Notes under the pieces: generated by a model
Database searches by the model: none
What the model was told of the DNA's origin: nothing
The model's input: the letters and a program-made list of their open reading frames with translations, nothing else
Position numbers and translations under genes: made by a program
Shown: positions 1 through 9,411 of the stretch, piece after piece
How the letters are laid out: the number at the start of each line of letters is the position of its first letter
Position numbering within the stretch: the first letter of the stretch is position 1
Source of the DNA: Clostridium estertheticum subsp. estertheticum
Lineage (GTDB): Bacteria; Bacillota; Clostridia; Clostridiales; Clostridiaceae
Direction of reading: 5' to 3'
Assembly (NCBI RefSeq): GCF_001877035.1
Contig: NZ_CP015756.1
Span: 2,595,001-2,659,000 of the forward strand
DNA: 64,000 bases

Positions 1-515
1 TCCTCTCTCGAGTATACAGTCTGATATCTTTCTTTATCTTCTAATTTTTCAGTAATATAAGGAGGAAGTGGCATCTCTCCAAGTTTATCTAAAATTTCTT
101 CAAAGATTCCATCATATTCAAATTCAACGATTCTGCTTCCACCCTCCGAATCACTAATAACAGTTGCTTTAAGCTCACCATTACCAAAAATAAAGGTTGC
201 TCCTATCTTTGCTTTTTTGCCAGGCTTAACTAAAGTTTCCCACTTGTTAATATCTATTCTTTTAAGAAGCAAGAATTCCATCTTACCACCGGTTCCCTCT
301 TTAAAACCAAGCAGCCTTGCTGGCAATACTCTAGTATCATTCAATACTAAACAATCACCTGGATTCAAATAATCTATTATGTTTTTAAAATGTTTATGTT
401 CTATTTCCTTTTTAGTTTTATTGATTACCATAAGCCTTGACTCATCCCTTTTTTCAAGTGGATGTTGCGCTATAAGTTCCTTTGGTAAATCAAAATAAAA
501 ATCCTTTACTTTCAA
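1..515 (-). CDS. queA: S-adenosylmethionine:tRNA ribosyltransferase-isomerase QueA (3' end outside window)
   Basis: The reverse strand translates from a TTG at 515 as [19 protein letters not shown] and continues through [12 protein letters not shown] and the [11 protein letters not shown] motif, all typical of QueA. QueA adds the epoxycyclopentane precursor ring to 7-aminomethyl-7-deazaguanine in tRNA during queuosine synthesis, in the cytoplasm. The TTG start is chosen because an AAAGGGTG ribosome site lies 7 bases before it. About 171 codons are visible; the family is near 340, so the C-terminal half lies beyond the left edge. It follows ruvA and ruvB in the same direction, the usual Firmicutes order. 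Confidence 0.93.
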   Translation of the reverse strand, partial: MKVKDFYFDLPKELIAQHPLEKRDESRLMVINKTKKEIEHKHFKNIIDYLNPGDCLVLNDTRVLPARLLGFKEGTGGKMEFLLLKRIDINKWETLVKPGKKAKIGATFIFGNGELKATVISDSEGGSRIVEFEYDGIFEEILDKLGEMPLPPYITEKLEDKERYQTVYSRE

Positions 516-601
516 AATATTACACCCTTTCTTTATGGAAAAATTATTTAAATTTATGTCTATCATAATTATATTATGAATTATTTAAGTTTCTTTGCTT
601 T

Positions 602-1609
602 CTATGCCCTTTGTGGTCTATTTAAATGTTGATACGCTTTTTTAGAAGCTACTCGTCCCCTTGGTGTTCTTATTATAAATCCCTTTTGAATTAAATATGG
701 TTCATAAACATCTTCAAGTGTACCTATCTCTTCTCCTACAAAATATGATAATGTTTCAATACCAACTGGTCCACCATTAAAATTATCTATAATAGCTTCA
801 AGCATTTTGTTATCTATCCTATCAAAACCTTCGTCGTCTATTTCAAGTAGCTCTGATGCAGATTTTGCTATATTCAAATCTATAATTCCATTTCCCTTAA
901 CATCACAATAATCCCTTACCCTTTTAAGCAAACGATTTGCAATTCTTGGAGTCCCCCTTGAACGTCTTGCAATTTCCACCGCAGCATCACTCGTAATATC
1001 CACTTTCAAAATAGCTGCTGAACGTATTACTATTTCTTTTAATTCGCCTTCGGAATAATATTCCATAGCACTTAGCACTCCAAATCTATCACGAAGCGGG
1101 GCAGTTAATAACCCAATCCTAGTTGTTGCACCAATAAGTGTGAATCTTGGAAGATCTAGTCTTATGGATTTTGCAGATGCTCCTTTTCCTATAACAATAT
1201 CAAGTGCATAATCTTCCATAGCAGGATATAAAATTTCTTCTACAGATCTGTTAAGTCTATGTATTTCATCAATAAAAAGCACATCATAGTCACTAAGGCT
1301 AGTTAAAATAGCTGCTAAATCCCCAGCTCTTTCTATTGCTGGTCCAGAAGTTACTTTTAAATTGCCTTTCATTTCCTTCGCAATAATATTCGCAAGAGTT
1401 GTCTTACCAAGGCCTGGCGGTCCATATAAAAGCACGTGATCAAGAGCTTCATCTCTATTTTGAGCCGCTTTAATAAATATACTTAATTTTTCTTTTATTT
1501 TGGATTGACCAATATATTCTCCAAGCTTTTGGGGTCTTAGAGAATACTCAGCATCCACATCTTCCTTCGTGATAGACGAAGTAATAATTCTTTCCTCAGT
1601 ATCATCCAT
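602..1609 (-). CDS. ruvB: Holliday junction branch migration DNA helicase RuvB
   Basis: RuvB is the hexameric AAA+ motor that drives branch migration of Holliday junctions with RuvA. The protein shows Walker A (GPPGLGKTT), Walker B ([10 protein letters not shown]), the GATTR sensor stretch and a C-terminal winged helix ending with TPRGR. The open frame extends to 1648, but the ATG at 1609 is preferred: AAGGTGG lies at a good distance before it and overlaps the ruvA stop, and the product [12 protein letters not shown] (335 aa) has normal RuvB length. It follows ruvA after 14 bases, so the pair is probably translationally linked. Confidence 0.96.
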   Translation of the reverse strand: MDDTEERIITSSITKEDVDAEYSLRPQKLGEYIGQSKIKEKLSIFIKAAQNRDEALDHVLLYGPPGLGKTTLANIIAKEMKGNLKVTSGPAIERAGDLAAILTSLSDYDVLFIDEIHRLNRSVEEILYPAMEDYALDIVIGKGASAKSIRLDLPRFTLIGATTRIGLLTAPLRDRFGVLSAMEYYSEGELKEIVIRSAAILKVDITSDAAVEIARRSRGTPRIANRLLKRVRDYCDVKGNGIIDLNIAKSASELLEIDDEGFDRIDNKMLEAIIDNFNGGPVGIETLSYFVGEEIGTLEDVYEPYLIQKGFIIRTPRGRVASKKAYQHLNRPQRA

Positions 1610-1623
1610 AGTATATTCCCACC

Positions 1624-2223
1624 TTAGTTCATTAAATATTTCAAACAATCTTTAATTATATTTTCAAGTGATTGTTCATGACTTACAGCACTCATTGCCT
1701 TTTCCGATTCTTTTTCAGAATATCCTAGTGAAATAAGAGCACCCAAAACCTCCATAAGTTTTCTATCCTCTATTAAATTCATTCCTGAATTTCGAGATAG
1801 GTCTTGAGTGGTAGACTGCTCAAGATGTATCTTTTCTCTAAGTTCCAAAATTATCCTTTGAGCAATTTTTTTGCCTATACCTGGTGCCCGGATTAGAGTT
1901 TTTTCATCACCTGATACAATAGCATATTTTAAATTCGTTACACTGCAAATAGAAAGTAATGATAAACCAGCTTTTGACCCAACTCCGTTTATACTAATTA
2001 CAAGGCTAAACATCTCTATCTCATCTTTTGTTAGAAACCCATACAAACCAATAAAATCTTCTCTAACAATTTGTTTTATATATAATAATACCGTTTCATT
2101 TGTTTTAGGCATCTTAGCCATAGTACTTCCAGAAGTATATATTCTATAACCCATACCGTTATTGTCCAGTATAATATAGTCTTTATTAAAACCTACAAAA
2201 ATGCCTTTTATATATTCGAACAT
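1624..2223 (-). CDS. ruvA: Holliday junction branch migration protein RuvA
   Basis: RuvA is the tetrameric junction-binding subunit that loads RuvB rings. The 199-residue protein has the N-terminal OB-fold domain ([20 protein letters not shown]), the helix-hairpin-helix region ([14 protein letters not shown] and [16 protein letters not shown]) and the mobile C-terminal domain III that contacts RuvB. The ATG follows GGAGGAAGTATT. It is the first gene of the ruvA-ruvB-queA set. The upstream terminator at 2363-2398 separates it from the BofC-like gene. Confidence 0.96.
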   Translation of the reverse strand: MFEYIKGIFVGFNKDYIILDNNGMGYRIYTSGSTMAKMPKTNETVLLYIKQIVREDFIGLYGFLTKDEIEMFSLVISINGVGSKAGLSLLSICSVTNLKYAIVSGDEKTLIRAPGIGKKIAQRIILELREKIHLEQSTTQDLSRNSGMNLIEDRKLMEVLGALISLGYSEKESEKAMSAVSHEQSLENIIKDCLKYLMN

Positions 2224-2362
2224 AATACTTCCTCCTTGCTGTTTCCTTTAGGATACTAATTATTAATTGTTATCCTTCTATTTTTATAGCAACATATATT
2301 ACTTTACCACCTAAACGTTATTAATTCAATAAATAAGATACATGAAAATAAAAAAATATGGT

Positions 2363-2398
2363 AAAAAGCCTTAAGAATTATAATTCTTAAGGCTTTTT
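2363..2398 (-). terminator. Rho-independent terminator after the BofC-like gene
   Basis: A perfect 36-base palindrome of AAAAAGCC(TTAAGAATTA) arms lies about 90 bases beyond the stop of the BofC-like gene. On the reverse strand it ends in a T run. It should insulate ruvAB from upstream transcription. Confidence 0.8.
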
Positions 2399-2488
2399 TA
2401 TTAGAAAAATACATTTCTTAAAGTTTTATCCTTTTAGAAAATATGTTCCTAATGACATAGTACATATTTTATTATCTTAATTAATTCA

Positions 2489-3256
2489 TCATGACTTTAA
2501 AAGACCCATAGCATAATCAAAAGCCTTTGCTGGAGATTTGAATTCTCCTTTTTCGCATTCTTCGCTATCTTCCATATCTTTTTTAGTATCATCATCTTTG
2601 CTATATTTTCTGCCATGAATAAGGTCTTCCACTAATCCATCTTTTTCTTTCAGGTCGATAATTTTAATATGTTGTAATTCACCTTTGTCTATAGCTTCAA
2701 AATCATATTTTTGCTGTTTACCATCTGCTGAATAAACGTTAGCATTAAATAGTTTACTTGCTGCTATGTTTCCATTTTCATCTGTTTTATATATTGTTAC
2801 CATGTCGCTATACACACCTAAAAAATATCTATTAGCTTTATAACTATACCTGTTGCTATTATTAACAAAAACAACTTCATCAGTACTCATATTAAAAACT
2901 GTGTAACCTTGATTTTTAAAATATTCATTAAGTTCTTCTTTATTTTTTCTAATTAATACTTTCGAACTATTAAAATACTTTTCAAGCACCATATTTCTCA
3001 CTACATTATCTTTATATTTAATCTTGAAAATGAATTTTGTGTCTGTTGATACTCTAGCCAAATTAGTGGTTACAGATGTTTGTAATGAATTACCGTTTTC
3101 AATGGCTTTTGATGTAAATCTTAAATATGGTAAATTGCCACAAGCTTCAAGTTTTAAATCATTTTTATTCATATAATGTATTAGAGAATAATTGGCACAA
3201 ACAAAAGCTATTAAGATTATTGTTAAAAGTGAATATAAAATTTTTTTATTTTTCAT
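2489..3256 (-). CDS. BofC-like membrane-anchored sporulation protein (putative)
   Basis: The 255-residue protein begins with a short basic stretch and one hydrophobic segment (residues 5-28), so it is probably anchored with its bulk outside the membrane. The middle (near VLIRKNKEELNEYF and YFLGVYSDMVTIYK) resembles the BofC C-terminal domain. BofC in Bacillus is a forespore-secreted regulator of SpoIVB signalling in sigma-K activation. In B. subtilis bofC lies just upstream of ruvA-ruvB-queA, and the same neighbourhood here supports the call. The charged C-terminus (DDDTKKDMEDSEECEKGE) has no assigned role. The start has GGAGGGG five bases upstream. The family call is moderate and rests partly on synteny. 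Confidence 0.6.
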   Translation of the reverse strand: MKNKKILYSLLTIILIAFVCANYSLIHYMNKNDLKLEACGNLPYLRFTSKAIENGNSLQTSVTTNLARVSTDTKFIFKIKYKDNVVRNMVLEKYFNSSKVLIRKNKEELNEYFKNQGYTVFNMSTDEVVFVNNSNRYSYKANRYFLGVYSDMVTIYKTDENGNIAASKLFNANVYSADGKQQKYDFEAIDKGELQHIKIIDLKEKDGLVEDLIHGRKYSKDDDTKKDMEDSEECEKGEFKSPAKAFDYAMGLLKS

Positions 3257-3354
3257 AATTCCCCTCCTTATTTGGAATTATGTCCAAACAAAGGATTATT
3301 CATTCAATAAATTAAAAATATATCACATTTATACATAAAATTATATTTGTCTTA

Positions 3355-4350
3355 TTATTTATCTAGACCTTTTCCAGAATCAGTAACATTATCTAATTGA
3401 AGCGGATAAGGTTCAAAGAAAGTTTGATTAATAAGATTTTTCTCTTCAAAACGTATAGCATTTGATTTTATAACATAAAGTGGAACACTAAAGGGTACCT
3501 TACTTTCTCTGTATTGTTCTATTGTATTTAAAATAAATTCTTTTTCTCTATGCGTTAACTTATCTGAGAAATAGCCCATAGATTTTATAAGCACATTTAT
3601 ATTAGATGTATATCTTGGTAACTTATTAAGGGCAAGATTAAGGTTTATTGCATATTCTTCATAAACTTGCTTTGCGCTTAATTCCCCATGGCTACCTATA
3701 ATTCTCCCGAGTATTTTCAGTTGCTTTTGGTTGTACGACATAAGTAGAAGCTTATTTGTACTATGAAACTCAACTAGATCTTCTATAAGCATACTTTCTT
3801 CTATAACTCTAAAATTCTTCATAATATATAATTTTGTTAAAAAATGCTGCCTTATATTATAGTTTTTAACCCTTCCATCATCCTCGATGGCTGCACTAGG
3901 GAATTTATTTATTACAAGTTCACCAAATAATCCTTTTCCTTTAACCGATGATGAACCCTTTTGTGCACTTTTATAAATTTTAACCTCCTTTATGCCGCAA
4001 GATGGGGATTTACTTTTCAGTAAAAAGCCATCGACTTTGGGAAGACCTTTTAGAAATTCCTCTCCAAATTCAAACATCTCCGTGCTTAATTCCCTCTCAG
4101 TAACATGTTGCACTAATTTAGCAGGTGATAGTTCATCTTCTTTAACAATCCTTATAGCCTCCCTAGGTGTATCTAGTCCTATTTGGACCTCAGGGCAAAC
4201 TGTTATAAACTCAACATAATCATTTAATTTATCTACTAAATTGCAACCGTCCATCTGACCATTATATCTGCATGCTTCAAAACCTAAACATCTACTCACA
4301 ACAACTACTGGTTTCACATTATTTATTCTTTCCTTATAAGACAACTTCAT
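3355..4350 (-). CDS. DUF523 and DUF1722 domain protein (YbgA-like)
   Basis: The N-terminal half (VVVSRCLGFEACRYNGQ, VCPEVQIGLDTPREAIRI, KSKSPSCGIKEVKIY) is the DUF523 domain with conserved cysteines. The C-terminal half, near LLMSYNQKQLKILGRIIG and YFSDKLTHREKEFI, is the DUF1722/YbgA domain. The function of this fused family is not established. The frame runs up to 4389, but the ATG at 4350 is preferred because GAGAGGATG stands about 10 bases before it; that gives 331 residues. It is read alone, divergent from aat. Confidence 0.85.
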   Translation of the reverse strand: MKLSYKERINNVKPVVVVSRCLGFEACRYNGQMDGCNLVDKLNDYVEFITVCPEVQIGLDTPREAIRIVKEDELSPAKLVQHVTERELSTEMFEFGEEFLKGLPKVDGFLLKSKSPSCGIKEVKIYKSAQKGSSSVKGKGLFGELVINKFPSAAIEDDGRVKNYNIRQHFLTKLYIMKNFRVIEESMLIEDLVEFHSTNKLLLMSYNQKQLKILGRIIGSHGELSAKQVYEEYAINLNLALNKLPRYTSNINVLIKSMGYFSDKLTHREKEFILNTIEQYRESKVPFSVPLYVIKSNAIRFEEKNLINQTFFEPYPLQLDNVTDSGKGLDK

Positions 4351-4577
4351 ATAAAAACATCCTCTCAATAATTTACTATACTTTTTCATTTGATTATATA
4401 TTTATGTTACCTCAATCACTATACTACTTCAATATTTATTTTAGTTTTCCTCTATTTTATGATGCTCCATAACTTTCTTTTTAATCAAATGTTTGTGTCT
4501 ATTAATGTAAAAGCATGTAAGATTGATTTAGGTAGTATATAATAATGTTTATAAGTTATATACTGAAAGGAGTTATT

Positions 4578-5246
4578 ATGACAGTTTATAGATTATCAAA
4601 TGAATTAATATTCCCTCACCCATCTCTTTCAGATGATGATGGGTTACTCGCCATTGATGGAGATTTATCGCAAGAGAGATTATTACTTGCATATTCTAAT
4701 GGAATATTCCCCTGGTACTCGGATGATGAACCAATACTTTGGTGGTCACCGGATCCAAGATTTATTGTTTACCCAAAAGATATAAGAATCTCTCACTCTA
4801 TGAAAAAAATACTTAAAAAGAATATATATAAAGTTACCTTTGATACTCACTTTAGAGATGTTATATCTAATTGTTCAAATCTCAGGCGTGAGGCTGGCAC
4901 ATGGATTACAAATGAAATGATTGAAGCTTACTGCAAACTCCACGCACTTGGCTATGCCCACAGCGTAGAAACTTGGTTCAATGATGAATTAGTTGGTGGA
5001 CTATATGGCATAAGCATAGGAAAATGTTTTTTTGGTGAATCAATGTTTTCTACTATGGATAATGCATCTAAAGTTGCCTTTATTACATTTGGGAGAGTAT
5101 TAGAAAACAAGGGATTTTCTTTAATTGATTGTCAGGTTCATACAAATCATCTCGAAAGTTTAGGCGCCGTTTATATGCCTAGAGAAAAGTTTTTAGAACT
5201 TGTGAAAGATGGAATATCAAAATTGCCTTTAAAATTATCATTATAA
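4578..5246 (+). CDS. aat: Leucyl/phenylalanyl-tRNA--protein transferase
   Basis: Aat moves Leu or Phe from aminoacyl-tRNA to the N-terminus of proteins bearing basic N-terminal residues, marking them for ClpS/ClpAP-type degradation. The family signatures are clear: [64 protein letters not shown] and [15 protein letters not shown]. The ATG at 4578 is chosen over an in-frame start at 4545 because AAAGGAG lies directly before it, giving 222 residues. It is a single-gene unit closed by the hairpin at 5269-5302. Aat is less usual in Firmicutes than in Proteobacteria but is found in clostridia. Confidence 0.93.
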   Translation: MTVYRLSNELIFPHPSLSDDDGLLAIDGDLSQERLLLAYSNGIFPWYSDDEPILWWSPDPRFIVYPKDIRISHSMKKILKKNIYKVTFDTHFRDVISNCSNLRREAGTWITNEMIEAYCKLHALGYAHSVETWFNDELVGGLYGISIGKCFFGESMFSTMDNASKVAFITFGRVLENKGFSLIDCQVHTNHLESLGAVYMPREKFLELVKDGISKLPLKLSL

Positions 5247-5268
5247 GCTACATGAATATTAAAAAATA

Positions 5269-5302
5269 AATCATCATGAAGACCTAAACCTTCATGATGA
5301 TT
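5269..5302. terminator. Bidirectional terminator between aat and splB
   Basis: Arms AATCATCATGAA and TTCATGATGATT are separated by a 10-base loop. The hairpin sits between the convergent aat (+) and splB (-) genes, with A-rich and T-rich flanks on both sides. Confidence 0.75.
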
Positions 5303-5329
5303 ATTTAATTCACTAAAATATTTTAATTA

Positions 5330-6340
5330 TTAAGTGAAATATTCAATTATTGCCAAATCAAAATTAATGTTTATCTGTTCTGAGATATAATTCTTTATAT
5401 CCTCACTATCTGGTTTCTTATATACATACTTGAATTTTCCATATGGTCCCCATTTTAATAACCTTTTTTCTTCATCCAGATCAAGCTTAGTATTTTTAAA
5501 TCTCTGCACTATAAGTTCCTTTGCAGCCTTTGTAAATCTATGTTGAATAAGTTCAAAACTTACTTCCTCTTTGTAATCCGCAAGAGCTATTTTTAACGTT
5601 TTAAATAGTTCCTTATACTCTGACCTCCAATTATCATATATCATAATAGGTGCAATTATAAATCCTATTGGGTACCCAGCGGAAGCTATTTTTTTAACTG
5701 CTCCTATTCGCTCTTTAAATGTCGAAGTATTATGTTCGAAATTATCTATTACATAAGGCGTGTTTAAAGTAAATCTAAATTTTGTGTGTTTATTGTGTTT
5801 CAGTTTTAAAAATGGATCAACATCATCAAACTTTGTTACAAGTCTAAGCCTTCCCTTCTCACTCCTCCCAAAAAACTCTATGCATTTTTTTAAGTTTCCA
5901 CTTAGATGCTCAAGTGCAATTGGATCAGTTATACTTGCACATTCAAAAGAAGTAATACTTGGCAAGTTAGCATCTATATACGTTTGTATATTTTCTAAAA
6001 TTTCTTCAATATTTAAGAATATTTTCATGAAAGGCTTCTCACCTTGAGTAGTTTGCAGATAACAATATTCACAATTTGCAGGGCATGAACTCGAAAGTGA
6101 AAATTGGTAATCTGCGGAGGGTTTACAACTCATTAATTTTTTTTGACCATTTGTTGTAAAAAGAACAGTCTTTTTAGCAGCTGCATAGTTTCTCTCGGGA
6201 GACCCAGAGTCTATTACAACTTTTTTTGAATTAACTATAGGTACCTTTAATTCTTCTAGATATTTTATTGTTCCTTTTGATTCCTCATATTTTAACAATT
6301 TGGGGTCCATATAGGCAATATCTGGTATAAATAACTTCAT
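5330..6340 (-). CDS. splB: Spore photoproduct lyase (radical SAM)
   Basis: SplB repairs the spore photoproduct (5-thyminyl-5,6-dihydrothymine) during germination by a radical SAM reaction. The protein has the CPANCEYC motif (C-x3-C-x2-C, the [4Fe-4S] ligands, residues 86-93 from the chosen start). It also has a cysteine in SFECASITDP that matches the conserved hydrogen donor of the family, and the N-terminal FIPDIAYMDPKLLKYEES stretch. Its 336 residues match family length. The ATG at 6340 follows GAGGTG at close spacing; the GTG three codons upstream is part of that ribosome site. It supports a spore-forming host. Confidence 0.93.
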   Translation of the reverse strand: MKLFIPDIAYMDPKLLKYEESKGTIKYLEELKVPIVNSKKVVIDSGSPERNYAAAKKTVLFTTNGQKKLMSCKPSADYQFSLSSSCPANCEYCYLQTTQGEKPFMKIFLNIEEILENIQTYIDANLPSITSFECASITDPIALEHLSGNLKKCIEFFGRSEKGRLRLVTKFDDVDPFLKLKHNKHTKFRFTLNTPYVIDNFEHNTSTFKERIGAVKKIASAGYPIGFIIAPIMIYDNWRSEYKELFKTLKIALADYKEEVSFELIQHRFTKAAKELIVQRFKNTKLDLDEEKRLLKWGPYGKFKYVYKKPDSEDIKNYISEQININFDLAIIEYFT

Positions 6341-6422
6341 TAACTTCACCTCATAGGTATTGTTTTATTAAATAAAGTTATTTATACACTTATCCTATTC
6401 ATTAATTACATATTTGAAAAAC

Positions 6423-6656
6423 TTATCTAATATTGTACTTGTTAATCACCTTATTTTTTAGTTTTTTACCCAATGTCTCACCTAAAAATCTATCGATCAT
6501 ATCATCCTTAGTAGCTTTCCCGTCTATAAATATATTGAATTTTTTACAAAGCTTGCTTAAATCGCTTTTACTTATATCATAAGTTTTAATAAAACTTTTT
6601 GCAGTTTTAATACTAGTCATAGCAATTATTCGTTTATACATTTCATCATTAGTCAT
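6423..6656 (-). CDS. Small basic hypothetical protein
   Basis: The 77-residue protein is basic and helical, with SDLSKLCKKFNIFIDGKATKDDMIDRFLG. This looks like a short helix-extension-helix fold of the SAP or Rho-N kind, which would suggest nucleic-acid binding. That is only a shape-based guess. The ATG follows AGAGGTG by 5 bases. It lies between splB and rlmA in the same direction, without obvious link to either. Confidence 0.65.
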   Translation of the reverse strand: MTNDEMYKRIIAMTSIKTAKSFIKTYDISKSDLSKLCKKFNIFIDGKATKDDMIDRFLGETLGKKLKNKVINKYNIR

Positions 6657-6768
6657 GATAACACCTCTAATCTTTTATTTATCAAATACATTAACATTAT
6701 ATCATCTTAATCCTCATCAATACATCAATTATAATAAAATCTATTACTTAATTATATTTTAAAACAAA

Positions 6769-6804
6769 ATAACTGATTGTAGAATAGTCCTACATCCAGT
6801 TATT
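6769..6804 (-). terminator. Probable terminator after rlmA
   Basis: Imperfect hairpin with outer arms AATAACTG/CAGTTATT and inner arms TGTAG/CTACA lies just after the rlmA stop. The reverse strand continues as TTTTGTTTTAAAAT. Confidence 0.55.
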
Positions 6805-6827
6805 AATTTTATTTCTCATAATATAGC

Positions 6828-7691
6828 TTAATGACATTTCTCATATACACTTATATTAAAATGGAGTGCAGTTGAAAGTTTAGAAGTCTCAATCGCTTTT
6901 TCTCTCATAGCATTGTCAAAAGTCCAATAGTAGGGTGTCATTCTTATAAGATTTTTTACACTTTCCCTATCTTCTAAATGAATATTATACTTAACTTCTG
7001 ATCTATTTATTAATTTAAAACCCTCAAAAGTAGTTTCTTTTTCCGCGTGTTTTCTAGCATTTACATATAATATCTCTTTTAAACCATATAAATGCTCAAT
7101 CCCAGGTGTTACAACTATCAGTTTCCCATTATCTTTTAGAACCCTTTTAAGTTCTAGATCATCAGAAGGTGCAAAATTTCTAATAATAACATCTATGGTA
7201 TTTGGCATTATGGGTAAATTAAAATTACTGCTTACTATAAAATTTATTTCTTTATCCCTCTTAACTGCATAAGTAACTGCGGATTTCGATATATCTACGC
7301 CAAAAAAATTAAATTGTTTGCTTAAAAGACATTTAGATTCATTTGCATATATAGCTTCCTTAAGTCTTGCTAAAAAATATCCTTCTCCACACCCAGCATC
7401 AAGTATGTTTATATTTTTTTCACTTATATTCGATATTATTATCTCATTAAGTCTATCTGAAAAAGTGTGATAATAACCTCTATTTAAGAAATCTTTACGA
7501 CCTTCCATCATTTCCTTACTGTCTCCAGGATCTTTGGTTTTCTTTTGATTAGCTAATAAAAGATTAATGTATCCTTTGCTAGATATATCATAACTATGAT
7601 TATTTAAACATACGCATTGTTTTTCATTTTTTTCAAGACTTAAATTGCAAACAGGACATTTTAATATAGACTTCATATTTTCTATTGACAC
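6828..7691 (-). CDS. rlmA: 23S rRNA (guanine-N1)-methyltransferase, RlmA family
   Basis: The protein starts with a zinc ribbon (CPVC, then CVCLNNHSYD) followed by the family signature around GYINLLLANQKKTKDPGDS. The SAM-binding Rossmann motif is NILDAGCGEGYFLA and the catalytic strand follows near IIRNFAPSDD. RlmA enzymes methylate G745/G748 in 23S rRNA helix 35. The frame is open to an ATG at 7718 that overlaps the preceding gene by 8 bases without a ribosome site. The GTG at 7691 with AAGGTAGTG upstream is preferred (about 287 aa). It is coupled to the upstream transporter gene. Confidence 0.85.
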   Translation of the reverse strand: MSIENMKSILKCPVCNLSLEKNEKQCVCLNNHSYDISSKGYINLLLANQKKTKDPGDSKEMMEGRKDFLNRGYYHTFSDRLNEIIISNISEKNINILDAGCGEGYFLARLKEAIYANESKCLLSKQFNFFGVDISKSAVTYAVKRDKEINFIVSSNFNLPIMPNTIDVIIRNFAPSDDLELKRVLKDNGKLIVVTPGIEHLYGLKEILYVNARKHAEKETTFEGFKLINRSEVKYNIHLEDRESVKNLIRMTPYYWTFDNAMREKAIETSKLSTALHFNISVYEKCH

Positions 7692-7710
7692 AAAATCACT
7701 ACCTTCATAA

Positions 7711-8751
7711 TTAATCATCTGTAAATTTAGGACTACTTTTTTCGCTAAGATTCACTCCTATTAAATCTAATAAGAATATAACTATTGGTATACCTAGTAG
7801 AAGACCCCATGTTCCCATAAAATGTTCTGATATTATTAATGTTGCAAAAGTAAAAAATATTGGAAGATGTGTAGTATCAGACATAAACTTTGGATTTAAA
7901 ATATAACTTTCAATCGCATGAATTATAAAAATCATAATAAGCACAAAAAATACTTTAACTACCCCACCTATTTTCAAAGCAATTAAACATAATGGTATTA
8001 AAGAAATAAATACTCCAGCCACTGGTACAAGACTTAAAATAAATATCATGAATGCAAGAGCAAATAATTGTGGAAAACCCATTATAGTAAGTCCTATAAT
8101 TGATAATACTGTATTTGTAATTGCTATCATTATTTGAGCCTGGATTACTTTACCAAAAGAATTTAAGAAGTTATTTCCAAAATAACTAAAGTAATTATAT
8201 GCACCCGATACTCTACTATGTCTAAACTTGTGGACAAAGTTTAAAATACTCTTCTTTTCTAATATAAATACTAGACTTAATAGGAGTGCCATAAAAAAAT
8301 TAATACTCCATTTACCTAAATTTGTTACTAAAAGCATAATACTTTGAATGCCAGATTTAGCATAACTTGCTATGTCAATCTGATTAACTATTGGTGATAG
8401 ATAAGGCATAACACCTTTTGTGTTTTTCGCAAAATTAATATACTCCATCTTGTCTAAAATAAGTAAACTTTCAGATATTGCTAATGGTATATATTTTACT
8501 GCTAAGAGCGCTATAGTTGCTGTAATAAACACATATATAATTATCGTAATAATGGTTGGACTTACCTTTATAATTTTGTTGATTTGGCAAACTAATAAAC
8601 TTTGCATACTGTTCACTAAATAAGTAATCATAAAAGTTAATAAAATTAAATCAAAAATGGATCTTATTAAATACGCGAATAATACTAATACTAAAAATAA
8701 CATTATTTTCATAAGTGACTCTTTCTTACATATCTGCTTTATCGATTGCAT
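7711..8751 (-). CDS. AI-2E/PerM family membrane transporter
   Basis: The 346-residue protein has about eight hydrophobic membrane segments and the family pattern (AYLIRSIFDLILLTFMITYLVNS near the start, GFPQLFALAFMIFILSLVPVAGVFISLIPL in the second half, a final LLLGIPIVIFLLDLIGVNL). The family includes TqsA, YtvI and Na+/H+ antiporters, so the substrate cannot be read from sequence. The ATG at 8751 follows AAGGAG. Its 3' end reaches the start region of rlmA, indicating one transcript. Confidence 0.85.
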   Translation of the reverse strand: MQSIKQICKKESLMKIMLFLVLVLFAYLIRSIFDLILLTFMITYLVNSMQSLLVCQINKIIKVSPTIITIIIYVFITATIALLAVKYIPLAISESLLILDKMEYINFAKNTKGVMPYLSPIVNQIDIASYAKSGIQSIMLLVTNLGKWSINFFMALLLSLVFILEKKSILNFVHKFRHSRVSGAYNYFSYFGNNFLNSFGKVIQAQIMIAITNTVLSIIGLTIMGFPQLFALAFMIFILSLVPVAGVFISLIPLCLIALKIGGVVKVFFVLIMIFIIHAIESYILNPKFMSDTTHLPIFFTFATLIISEHFMGTWGLLLGIPIVIFLLDLIGVNLSEKSSPKFTDD

Positions 8752-9083
8752 TTAAAATACTCCTTCATTTTCTTATATTATTTGCTTTTAATATGTACTA
8801 CATTTTCTCCAATTTATATCAAAATAACAAATTATTTTTGGACTAGTTCATTATAGCAAATTTTTTAACTTAATTCTATTAATTACTCCTAATAACCTTA
8901 ATCATTATATTTATGAAATATGTTTTTGTTTATAACAATCTATTTTAATTACGAATAAATATAATAATTTAAAGTTTAGTCCTTATAATTTACTATAATG
9001 CCCTAAGTATAAGAAAAATGGTGTATACTATTAATGCGTCTAATAATATTAGGTCCTAAATAGAAAGTTTGGTGGTGTAGTAA
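8752..9083. other. AT-rich divergent intergenic region
   Basis: This 332-base stretch separates the divergent AI-2E family gene and glutaredoxin gene. It should hold both promoters. A TATACT near 9024-9029 is a possible -10 element for the glutaredoxin gene, but no convincing -35 partner was found. No conserved RNA or further gene was recognised. Confidence 0.4.
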
Positions 9084-9344
9084 ATGAAACCAGTAATTAT
9101 GTTTGTAACTGAATGGTGTCCATACTGTAAAAAAGCACTTGGTTGGATGGAAAATATAAAAAAACAAAATCCAGAATATGCTGATATTGAAATTAAAATA
9201 ATCGATGAAGAACTAGAGCCCGATATAGCAAAACAATATACATACTATTATGTACCTACTTATTATGTTGATGGCATAAAGGTTCATGAGGGAGTTACCT
9301 CTAAAAATATTGTTAATAATATATTTGAAAAAGCTTTTAAATAA
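9084..9344 (+). CDS. Glutaredoxin-like thioredoxin-fold protein
   Basis: The 86-residue protein has a thioredoxin fold with the redox motif CPYC at residues 12-15 (TEWCPYCKK) and the cis-proline segment YYVPTYYVDG. Glutaredoxins with CPYC reduce disulfides or mixed thiols. In clostridia lacking glutathione such proteins are probably reduced by thioredoxin reductase or low-molecular-weight thiols; that is inference. The start has GGTGGTG upstream. It stands alone. Confidence 0.88.
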   Translation: MKPVIMFVTEWCPYCKKALGWMENIKKQNPEYADIEIKIIDEELEPDIAKQYTYYYVPTYYVDGIKVHEGVTSKNIVNNIFEKAFK

Positions 9345-9411
9345 AATGGTTTTTTAATTAAAATCAATAAAAACATTATGAAGATGGTCTTAAATTATCC
9401 TCTTGATGTTT

